Below, piece after piece: positions 49,310-59,100 of a DNA stretch of 64,000 bases; the first letter of the stretch is position 1, and every line of letters begins with the position of its first letter. Under the pieces are notes generated by a model, which was given only the letters and a program-made list of their open reading frames with translations, made no database searches and was not told where the DNA came from. The translations under genes were made by a program, and so were the position numbers. This DNA comes from Lyophyllum atratum (taxonomy: Eukaryota > Basidiomycota > Agaricomycetes > Agaricales > Lyophyllaceae): NCBI GenBank assembly GCA_014905825.1, contig JACGCN010000038.1:1-64000 (forward strand), written 5' to 3'.

Positions 49310-49960
49310 AAAGGAAGCCTCGATGTCGATTCTTGCGGTCATTTTTTCCCAAGCACTCTGTCCGCGTCTGTCCAAGTCTTCCGAGTTCCAGAATTCCCGA
49401 GGACTCTGAGATCCGACCCTCGACGACCTAGGTTCCACCGAGATTCCACCATGGCGATGAATGTATCATACGGAAACACCTCATCCGTATGCCACGGATT
49501 CGCCATTCAATACGGTCATCATCAGGCTTTCCAGTTGGACGACGGGCGCTATATGTATGCAGAGGTGATTGTTTGGAATTGATGGTGTGAGCAAATGTTT
49601 AGCGCTCTTGATGGGCGATCCATAGTCAAGGTGCAGCTGCTTTGGAGCTGGGAGAAGCTCAAGGAGTTCAATAGCCTCTTCATCGTCGGTGAAGCAGACC
49701 TCATCAATATCGAAAATTGTCGGAAAGCACGACGCTCCCGTAAAAAACTTGTGAAGATGGTTGGCAGGCATTCAACGAAGGCAAGGTTGAATGAACCGTC
49801 GAAAACGTTTAACGCATTCAAGAACGGAAGCGCACCCAAAAGCTTCAACGGAGTGACATCGAATTTCAGTTGTCCGAAGCTGAGATGGTGAGCTGGTGTT
49901 GAATGGGCTGACGATGCGCATGTCAGAAAGACGTGATCGAAGACCAAGTGAAATTGGAGT
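49310..49960 (-). pseudogene. Decayed F-box/LRR-like gene
   Basis: Coding-like sequence on the reverse strand jumps through three frames. Around 49950-49700 it reads KLLGALPFLNALNVFDGSF. From about 49720 a second frame reads VCFTDDEEAIELLELLPAPK and ends at a stop near 49481. A third frame then reads FIAMVESRWNLGRRGSDLRV to a stop near 49348. Leu-rich repeats and a MVESRW-type tail are common in Agaricomycete F-box proteins. No intact F-box was found upstream, where frames are also broken, so this is called a relic. Confidence 0.5.
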
Positions 49961-51137
49961 GCTGAAGCGGGGAAGCAGTCGCGGAGGATGTTTGTGGATG
50001 TCTACTTGTTATAGCCAAGGTGCCATGATCGGTTTCATGGTTTCTACGGGGAATGCTATTGTTGGTATCAAAATGATATGCTGGAGCAGGGAAAGAGGGG
50101 TGGTTGACCTGAGTGAAACTCGGTAACAGAGCGATGTCTACCTTGAAATAGATCTTCTCCCGACGGTGGCTTCGAGCAAAAAGACGGGAAGAAATGACAT
50201 CGACCTTGAAACTCGATTTCTCCCGGGCGACCATAAAAACGATGATGAAGGGGTGTGTGCCGGACCTTAGGAGGTGGGTGTCCAAGATGATGATGATGGA
50301 AAACGGTCAAGGGACAACGTACCTTCGAATCCACAATGATAGCTCCCAAGAAAGCTCGCTCCAGTGCCCACTACTCCAGAACTACGTGTAGATGAGGCCT
50401 GGCAAGGTCGATGTAGACCAACGACGCCGGGATGGTCGGTGTAGTGACCTCGGCGCTGTGACGATGTTTGTAAGGGAGGTCGTAACTTTGCGTGCTCTGG
50501 CCGTCGTAATTTTGGACGTCCGCGAGATGTGGAAGGTGATTGTCGATCGGCGCGTCAACCAGATATGCTAGGATGCCATAGATCTAGATTCGCAAAATTA
50601 GGGAAAATTAGGGAGGCCTTGAATAGAGCCAGCGTAGTTGTGGAGCCGAAAACGTTGCAATGATCTTCCACTGAAAACGAGAAACTCGAAGGTCAGATTC
50701 CTGTCACTCGAACCACATGCAATAGCAGCCGTCTGAACAGTGAATGGTCAGGAGCTGAATCGAAGAGGCAACGAATAGGCTAGTAGACTCCCACCAGGAG
50801 CCAGTTTTGACAACCAACCGTCTGTTCCGCCATTGAGTGTGAACATCTTGGGTCACGATACTGCGCGGGCCTGTTCATAGACCAAGTACTCTCGACCCCT
50901 CTCTCAGGATAGGGAGGCGCACAGCGGCCGGCCTTCGGAGTGTTGACGTAGTTTGTAGACAAACATTGACCAACGTGGCTTTCGATGGCGATCGGACTTG
51001 TTTTCACATGATCCCTCCTAGGCCTCATGTTCATTGCCTTGCACTTCCACCTCAGGCTGAATGAAATTTATAATCGACGACCATCTTCAATCAATAACTG
51101 CCGCCGATGCAGATTCCACGAGGAACTCGAATCTCAG
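49961..51137. other. Intergenic between the F-box relic and GTPase gene 7
   Basis: The proximal part may contain more of the broken F-box gene. From about 50800 to 51050 there is partial similarity to the flanks of genes 6 and 8 (for example an ACCAACCGTCTGTTCCGC block followed by GTGAACATCTTGGGTCACGA). Nothing else is supportable. Confidence 0.4.
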
Positions 51138-51144
51138 ATCCGTG

Positions 51145-51234
51145 AAGTTGATTCCGATATAATCTCATGGACCACGCTGCGAGTGCATTCCGACCGAAAC
51201 CCTGCACAAATTTAAAAAAGCCAACGCCTCTTGA
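51145..51234 (+). promoter_or_regulatory. Shared GTPase-array promoter block (gene 7)
   Basis: Contains GAAGTTGATTCCGATATAAT, then CATGGACCACGCTGCGAGTG and CATTCCGACCGAAACCCTGC, then ACAAATTTAAA, about 85-175 nt before the ATG at 51318. It is the most diverged of the forward copies. Confidence 0.55.
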
Positions 51235-51317
51235 AGACCTCTTCCTCCTTGCATTTCACCAGGCTTTCGCAGGGATAGGCCCTCGTGTACTCTTTCCATA
51301 CACCTCGACAAGCAGAA

Positions 51318-52331
51318 ATGGTCAAACCCAAGGGTGCAAAGAAGGGTAATAAAGGGAAAAAGCAGGATATCTTTATGAAAGATCCCAAGGAAACCGATCG
51401 GGTCATCGTGTACATTCACTTTCCTAACATTCCGGGAGAATTTCCTTAACTTGATTACCAGACTCGTGGGCCCTACTGGAGCTGGGAAAAGCACGGTATG
51501 TGGGTCTGGTCCTTGTCCACTATTTATGCTCACTGGTGAAGATTAGTTCGTCAACAAATTGATGAACAACACTGTAGCGTCTGTTGGCGATGACCTCGAA
51601 TCTCACACCACGCACATACAGCCCTTTGATTTCGCCCACCCCACAGGCCGCATTGTAGTGATCGACACCCCTGGCTTCGACAACACATATGTCGATGATC
51701 AGGAGATTCTGAGGAGAATTGCTGACTGGCTAGCGCGATCGTGAGTATCCCTCTTGTACCGTGCCGTTAATTATACTTATCTACCGCGCCGTCTTAGTTA
51801 CACTGCTAAAATGAAGTTCGTCGGAGTGATTTACTTCCACAGGATCACCGATGACCGCATGCCCCGAACCGCGACACAGAACTTGGATGTATTTGAGACG
51901 TTCTGTGGGAAAGACGCGCTTAAGAAGGTTGTTCTGATCACCACAATGTGGAAGGATGTTTCGAGGAACGCAGGGGAACGAAACGAAGCCCAAATGCGAG
52001 ATAAATTCTGGAAGGAGATGCTTGCCAATGGCTCCCGGATGTTCCGACTTCAAGATGTGAATTACACCGCATCAGAGATCGTAGAGTTCATACTCGGAAG
52101 TGATACCGATGCTGAGCCCCTCCGGACCACGCGCGAGATGGTTGAGGACCGCAAAGAGTTTAAGGATACTGAAGCAGCTCTTCTCCTATCCTCTCACCGT
52201 CAGGACACTTTGAAGGTGCGCGGTACGTTATTCCGTTTTCTAACATTTTTACGCTCCATTTTGGTGAGTAGTATTCCACCGAAGCTTTTGCTCTTTACCA
52301 AACTGACTCCTTCAGTTTTCCGTTCCAGTAG
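51318..52331 (+). CDS. Array GTPase 7: single P-loop GTPase domain
   Basis: Exons 51318-51409, 51462-51495, 51547-51740, 51798-52263 and a stop-only exon 52329-52331 give 262 residues. Motifs: MVKPKGAKKGNKGKKQD, DPKETDRVIVLVGPTGAGKST, VIDTPGFDN and TTMWKDV. It is very close to domain 1 of gene 6 (TYVDDQEILRRIADWL is identical). The 65-nt last intron is at the same place as the intron before the linker exon of gene 6, but its acceptor is followed by TAG instead of TCG. Without splicing the frame ends at 52347. Confidence 0.85.
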
Positions 52332-52400
52332 AAGGTTGACCGGCTGATGAGTTGTCGGGCGTTTCCTGTAATAGGACTGTATTCTCGACGCTTGTAAATC

Positions 52401-52667
52401 TCAAATTTGTAGCCGACGTTTCATTTGATCGAGTTCAAACAATGTTGCCACAAATTCAAAGAAGGAATCGAACGGACAATCGCCAGTGGTAATTTCTGAC
52501 TTGGCGATCAGACGCAAATTTGTGCATAGTTCGACGGAGTTCGACCCTTCGTATTTACCCAAGATACATTTTTCTTTACCAAGTACTGGGATTCTCAATT
52601 CGCAGCGCCCTTGAAGCTTGAAGGCTCGAGGAGCTTTACCTGCTTGACCGACTGACAATTGTGGCAT
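52401..52667 (-). CDS. Small open frame, no family recognised
   Basis: 88 codons from an ATG (MPQLSVGQAGKAPRAFKLQG) to a stop at 52401, between GTPase genes 7 and 8. Composition is protein-like, with DSFFEFVATLFELDQ near the end, but no motif or splice context supports it. It could be chance. Confidence 0.25.
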   Translation of the reverse strand: MPQLSVGQAGKAPRAFKLQGRCELRIPVLGKEKCILGKYEGSNSVELCTNLRLIAKSEITTGDCPFDSFFEFVATLFELDQMKRRLQI

Positions 52668-53469
52668 CGAACTAAATAGTGACTATCTCATGTTCGTTGT
52701 GCTCTGCTGCCTATGGTATGTCGCGTTATCTTATGGTTTGTGGCTAATTGATTTGGTTATAAAAGGAACCTTCAGTGGCCTTCAGAAGACCAAAACAGCC
52801 GTTCCTTAGTGACAGTCCTTCAACGCACGAGAAGCGCCCGCAGCCTGTATCGGGAGTCAATAGTCCTTTGAGTCTGACCGCTTTCTTCTTCTATGTAATT
52901 CAATTCAACATGATCAGGTGGTCGAATCGCTGCAGCGAGCAGCAATCACCTCGAGACATCCTCGGCGTGCCTAGTCAGACAGGCCCTGCGCAACCACCGA
53001 TTTTGCCAAGAGGACATCATGCCCGAGAGTCATGCACATTGCAAAGAGATGGAACACCGGGCGGCGCTATAGGCTAGGGCGTTCAGGCTTGAAAACAACG
53101 CAGGCACCGGAAACATGAAGTCTGTGAGCCGTCCTTCCAAGTTCTGCCGCTAACTTTGCCATTTGTTCGTTCTTATTAGGCTGTTTTTTGTCCTTGGTCA
53201 ACGTTAGGTCGGCGCATACTTTTTTTTAGTACTGTAAGTCATTAGCCTCAACACACCCGGATTGCAGTCCGTAGAACCATTACTGCCTTCCGTTGCGCCG
53301 CTGCATGGCCAACTACCGTTTCCTTTTCATGGTGTTCACGATGGGTCATAAACGCGATGCATACCAGTGGGTCCAAGTGGGCACCCTGGGTGAAGATACC
53401 AGGCAACTGCAGCGCCGCCGGCGGGCGCATTGTAGCTTCGCTAAATCGCGCCCACATTGACCGTGTACG
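52668..53469. other. Intergenic, no supportable gene
   Basis: Frames of 70-100 codons occur on both strands without motifs. The duplicated flank of gene 8 begins at about 53470. Confidence 0.4.
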
Positions 53470-54229
53470 CATGAGGTTATGTCAACTTCAAGAACTCAAC
53501 AATTGGAAACCTCACCTGCCAACACGAGGGTATACGTGCTCGGCCTTCTATCGACGTGTCAAAGTCACATTATACTGTGCAGGAATTGTGAGTAGGTGAA
53601 GAGCCTCGGAGAACATATGTATGAAGCCACTGACCTGAGGTCGAGTTGGACTCCCACCACTGGGAGCCGCATTTGATAGCCAACCGTCTATCCCGCGCAA
53701 ACATCTTGGGTCATGATACTGCGTGGGTCTGCCGACTGGCCGATAATTCTCGCCTTCTTTCTTATGGGATAGGATGCGCACAGCGAGGGGACTTGGGGGC
53801 AGTCTTTGTAGGATAGTGACACGGATTAGGATTCGATTGGGATTCGAGGACGTGCCAGTAACGTAGTTCTAGGGTGACAAACATTGACCAACATGGCGAA
53901 GTTGACGAGTTTTATTTTTACACCATGTTTCTGTGCGTTCCCTCAGGTGGTTGAAGGGTCCCTCATGCCGATTGCCATGCACTTTCACCCGGGTGAAATT
54001 TGAGACCCTCTTCGATATTCCCCGCCCATGCAGCTTACACGAGGAGCTAGAATCACAGATGTGTGAAGTTGACATAAACTCGTGGACCACGCTGTGAGTG
54101 CATTACAACGAAACGTGCACAAATTTAAAGGATCCGACGACACTTGAAGATTTTGAATCCTCCCATTTCAACTACTTTTTCGCAAGGGCGCGCCCCGTTA
54201 ACTCTTTCTATACATCTCCACAGCTAGAA
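53470..54229 (+). repeat. Duplicated 5' flank of GTPase gene 8
   Basis: Counterpart of 46051-46836, collinear and with small indels, ending at the gene 8 ATG. It shows that the duplicated unit included at least 0.75 kb of upstream DNA as well as the gene. Confidence 0.6.
54065..54148 (+). promoter_or_regulatory. Shared GTPase-array promoter block (gene 8)
   Basis: Contains GAAGTTGACATAAACTCGTG, then GACCACGCTGTGAGTGCATT, then ACGAAACGTGCACAAATTTA, about 80-165 nt before the ATG at 54230. Confidence 0.6.
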
Positions 54230-55245
54230 ATGGCCAAAGCCAAGAGCGGAAGGAAGGGCAATAAAGAGAAAATTGAGGATATCTTTCTGGAAGATCCTAA
54301 GGAAACAGATCGGGTCATCGTGTGCGTTCACTCCCCTGATATCCGTGAAAATATGCTTAACTTGATTATCAGACTCATGGGCCCTACTGGAGCTGGGAAA
54401 AGCACGGTATGCGGGTCTAGTCCTTGTCCACTATTCATGCTCATCGGTGAAGACTAGTTCGTCAACAAATTGCTCGACGACACTGTAGCATCTGTTGGCG
54501 ATGACCTCGAGTCTCACACGAAGAATGTACAGCCCTTTATTTTCGGCCACCGCACGGGCCGCGTCATAGTGATCGACACCCCTGGCTTCGACAGCACGTA
54601 TATGGATGATCAAGAGATCCTGAGTCGGATTGCTGACTGGCTAGCGCGATCGTAAGTATCCTTCTAGTATCGTGCTGGTAATTATGCTTGATTACCACAT
54701 CATCTTAGCCACGCTGCCAAAATGAAGCTCGCCGGAGTGATCTACTTCCATAGGATCAATGATAACCGGATGGCCCGAACAGCGAGAGAGAACTTGGATG
54801 TATTTGGGGTGTTGTGTGGTCAGAAGGCGTCCAAGAAGATTATCTTAACCACCACAATGTGGAACAAAGTTTCGAAGGAGGAAGGGGAACGAAGCGAAGC
54901 CCAGATGCGAGAAGAATTCTGGAACGAGATGCTTGCCCTTGGCTCCCGCATGTTTCGACTCCAGGATGTGGATTACTCCGCACCAGAGATCGTCGAGTTC
55001 ATACTCGGAACCGATATCCTGGACGTGGAGCCCCTCCACATACAACGCCAGATGGTTGATGATTGCACAGAGTTTAAGGATACCGACGCAGCTCTTCTCC
55101 TATCCTCTCGCCATCGAGACACATCTAAGGTGCGTGATAGGTTCCTTAGTCTTCTAAATTTTTTACATCTCGCATCGGTGAGTATTACTACACCTAATCT
55201 CTCATTCTTCAACAACCTGACTCCTTCGCTTTTCCCTTCTAGTAG
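54230..55245 (+). CDS. Array GTPase 8: single P-loop GTPase domain
   Basis: Exons 54230-54321, 54373-54406, 54458-54651, 54709-55177 and a stop-only exon 55243-55245 give 263 residues. Motifs: MAKAKSGRKGNKEKIED, DPKETDRVIVLMGPTGAGKST, VIDTPGFDS and TTMWNKV. The 65-nt last intron ends at TAG, as in gene 7. Unspliced, the frame would end at 55261. It is the last gene of the array; the retrotransposon starts 0.5 kb downstream. Confidence 0.85.
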
Positions 55246-55731
55246 CAAGTTGATCGCCTGATCCGTTCTAGGGAACTTCCTATGACGGAACTTTATCCAC
55301 CTATACCTCGACTTTGTATTTCCTTGTTAACCTTACGTCGATGTTTTCATTCGAAGCGCCTCAGTAAGAACGAAAAACCTAACGGTTTCAAATTCTACAT
55401 GACATTCGTCCCGTATTCGAGCTGAGTCATGGCCAAATCATCTTCGATGTCGGGTGTAGCTTCGAACTTTGTCGGGACCACCTGAGTAACATGTGTCACA
55501 CAAAAAATCAACGTAGCAAGCAAGCCATCTCATGACACATGAGAGTAATTAATACCCTTCGACTTGTGTGATATTCGAGGTACAAGATACACCTGTCATT
55601 TTTCCGTACCAGGCAGCGACCGAACCCTCTTCCAGACCTGCCTTGATACGAATTATCTAACACGTGCGAGCAATATAATGTCTTCTAGTCTATGGCATCT
55701 AACAGTACAAACATCGAGCCAACAAATGCGC

Positions 55732-55773
55732 TCAAGCCTTCCCCGTCAGTATCAAGTCAGCACATTTTTCCGC
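55732..55773 (-). pseudogene. Stranded C-terminal codons of the GMC oxidoreductase gene
   Basis: On the reverse strand, GCGGAAAAATGTGCTGACTT... reads AEKCADLILTGKA then TGA (55734-55732). GMC oxidoreductases commonly end HTMAxAVAIAEKxAD.... The interrupted gene on the other side of the retrotransposon stops matching the family at AVAIA. The segment therefore is the original end of that gene, cut off by the insertion. The first 5 nt are the target-site duplication. Confidence 0.85.
55769..55773. repeat. Target-site duplication, left copy
   Basis: TCCGC immediately before the 5' LTR is identical to TCCGC immediately after the 3' LTR (61332-61336). A 5-bp duplication is standard for Ty1/copia integration. 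Confidence 0.9.
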
Positions 55774-56035
55774 TGTTCGAGAGAATCCTACGTACTCTAG
55801 ATAGATTTACTTCCGTTTCGTTTACTTATGTTTGCCCCTACCTACAATTTTCCCTCGACATTCGCTCCTGCACACCTCAGCCGTTTACCCTAACGTCTGA
55901 GGTGTGTACTTCCTATTATATTTCATCTAACTACTTACTGATTATATCTACCTAGTACTTACACTACGTCTGACAGGTAGATACATAATCTAAGCCGTTT
56001 ACCCTAACGTCTGAGTACTTACACTACGTCTGACA
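55774..56035 (+). repeat. 5' LTR (262 bp)
   Basis: Starts TGTTCGAGAGAATCC and ends CACTACGTCTGACA. It has internal repeats: CCGTTTACCCTAACGTCTGA occurs twice, and TACTTACACTACGTCTGACA occurs twice near the end. Confidence 0.95.
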
Positions 56036-56050
56036 GGTTATAGGCCCCGT
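56036..56050 (+). other. Possible primer-binding site
   Basis: GGTTATAGGCCCC directly follows the LTR. It resembles the half-tRNA priming sites of copia-type elements, which match an internal anticodon-loop segment of a tRNA rather than its 3' end. The tRNA cannot be named from sequence alone. Confidence 0.4.
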
Positions 56051-56116
56051 CCTTCCTACTGCGCAGCACACTCGCACGTCCTAAAAAACCCCTACGGCTC
56101 ATACACCATATCGATC

Positions 56117-59100
56117 ATGTCCCCATCCTCGACTCTACCCCTCATCACGCTCCCGGAAGTCGACAAACTCCGTGGGCACGAAAATTACCCTGCGTGGCGA
56201 ACCCTAATGGAAATCCACGGAAAGCCAAAAGGCCTACTAAAATACTGGAAGAACAAAATCAATATCCCCATCGGAGCCGAGCTCCCTTCAGACTCGGAGG
56301 GGGAAGAAGAAGATGGCGAAACAGAATCCTCACCGGCAACACCCTCCATCGTCGTCACCCCTGCCACTGATACCGAACCCAAACCTACTCCTCTCCATTC
56401 AACGACGCCTAGCGTGCTCGAGTACGAACTCCGCGAAAGCGTAGCCCTATCTTCGATCTTAGCGAACATTGCCGACATCACTGGCTCGGGCATCAACTCA
56501 CACGGAACCTCACATGCCGCGTGGGCGCTTCTTAAGGACCAATATGGAAGGACCACTGATCGCGCCAGGAACATGCGCGAGGATGCGCTCGCGGCCTGTA
56601 GATTGGAAGATGGGGGAAAGGTTGCAGGAGAGGATGGACATATCGAGAGGATGCGTACCTTACGCAAGCGCGCCAATGACGCGGGCGCGGGCATCAACGA
56701 CGCCCGTTTCATCACGAAACTCTTAGACTCCTTCCCCGAGTCCTGGGACCCTGTCGTTACGCCTATGTACAGCGAGGAGAGCCTCAGCACGGTCATCATG
56801 AACCTAACCGCCCACGCTGAAAAACTCACCATGCGCGAATCTAAATCCAAGAAAACCCCTCCTGCGGCCGATGCTGTACGCGCCCTCGAAGCCACTGTGC
56901 TCGCACTTCAGGCTGAAATCAAAGGCTTTCGGTCAAATTCGTCGAACCGAGGCGGATCCACCAATCCCAATAAAGCTCACCTGAAATGCTCAAACATCGC
57001 CAATTGCGGAAAGATTGGTCACCTTATCGCCGACTGCTTCCAACTCGGCGGTGGAAAGGCCGGGCAGTACCCGCACTGGTGGCAGGGAAAACGCACGGCA
57101 CCAGCGGCCATCGCGAGCGCCAATATGGCAACAGCTTCGACTACGATGGATGGGCCTGTAGAAAGCGGAACCCACTACGCTTTATCTGCATCTATAGACA
57201 TGGATGAAATCCTAAAGCTGATTGAGGAGAACGCACCTGTCGAGCAAAAGGTCGCTCTCGCCGCTGCCGAAAACCCTAATTCCTGGACCTCCACCGCGTC
57301 AGTCGCCGACTCCGGTTGCACCACATATTTCTTCAAGGACCGGAGTTTCTTCAGCGCCTACACCGCATTGAAAGAGGTCGTCGGCCAGTCGTCGAAGAAG
57401 GGAGCGAACTTCTCAGTTCTAGGGATCGGCAGCGTCGAGATGAAGGTCATTCATGATAAAAAGGAGCATACCTTAGTTTTCAATGGCGCCCTACACGCTC
57501 CCGATGTCACAGCCAACCTCATCTCCATCAGCAAACTAGACCTCGCTGGATGGGATGTTGTATTCGGTGGTCAACGCGTGCGCTTCTTCAAAAATAAAGA
57601 GGAAATATTCACCGGAACATTAAAAAACGGCCTATACCTCGTTGCCGGATCCTTCGTCACTACCATCCCTACTGCCCTCACTGCACGATCCCTACGCAGT
57701 CCGTCCGATATAGCGACATGGCATAGACGCTTCGCGCATTTTGGAACGGCCCGAATCGTGGACGCCGCTAAACTCGTCGATGGCCTAGACATTGTGAAAC
57801 GCGAGATGTTGGGACAATGCGAGGATTGCATCCTTGGTAATCAGAAAAGGAGGCCCTATGACGATGACGTTTCAGCCAAAAGGGAGGTTCTGGAACTCAC
57901 AAACATTGACATCTTTGGCCCTACACGAACCCCATCCACCGGCGGCGCACTCTACGCGATGAAGTTCCACGATAGTGGCTCGTCCCACCGCCGAACCTTC
58001 TTCCTCCAAAACCGGCAGGCCGAAACGACCCTCTATGCCCTAGAAACCTATAAACTCGAGTCAGAAAAGGTTACTGGGAAGGTCATGATATACATCCGAA
58101 CAGATAACGCACCGGAATTCAAAAGCCACCTCTGGGCAGAATACATGCGAAGCCACGGTTTAAAATTCGTGCCTACAGCCCCCTACTCCTCGTCCTCCAA
58201 CGGTACTGCTGAGCGATCGATCGGTGTTACGACTGGAGCGGTTCGCACGATGTTGCTTGACGCTGGTATGGCCGCGAAATGGTGGGCTGAAGCGTGGGGA
58301 TTCGCTGACGTCGTGGAAAACCTACTACCATCCGCGCGCCACCCGGGAGTTATCCCTGAGGAAAGATGGACAGGAAGGAGGCAGGATGTCGGGCACATTA
58401 GAGTGTGGGGTTGCGTTGCCTATGTCCACGTACCAAGCGAGAAAGGCGGAGGGAAACTAGCCGACCGTGGCCAAAAGGGGAGATTGATTGGAATCGAGGG
58501 CCGAGGAATCTATCGGGTTTTGATCCCGGAGACGAACCAGATCATCAGATCCAGGAACGTCAGATTCGAAGAGGGAATAGGTCATCGCACCCTCACAGCT
58601 GAGGGGGAGTATCCTGTGGATAACGATGAAGACATGGACTTAAGTTTCCTGGAAGTCGCACCTACCAGTGTCGCCACCACTCCAGCTGCTCACGCGCCCA
58701 CTGCCCAACCGCCGGGACCTGACCCTATTCCCGAGTCTGTCAGAACCCGCATCTCACGCCCACGCATCGTGTACCCTCCCGCAACACGCAGATCAAGCCG
58801 TCTAGCTGAACAAAACCTGGAACCCCTTAAAGACACGGAAGATGCCCCAATCGTTGATGAAACCATCAATATAGTCGAAGACTCGGATGAAGAGGACCTA
58901 CACGCCGCATTATCAGCTGGCCTTGACATCCCTTCCGAACCGCTCAACCGCTTCGTCCCACAAACCTTCCATGAAGCGTTTGACCTCTCACGCCGCCACC
59001 TATGGTTCCCACCGATGGAAAAGGAAATCGGCCGTTGGGACGACCGTGGCGTCGTCTCCCCAGTCCCTAGACCACCGGGAATTCGTACTATCAAGACGAG

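Noticed and set aside
56185..56895. 236-codon frame antisense to Gag
   Set aside because: Shadow of the polyprotein frame; no family similarity.
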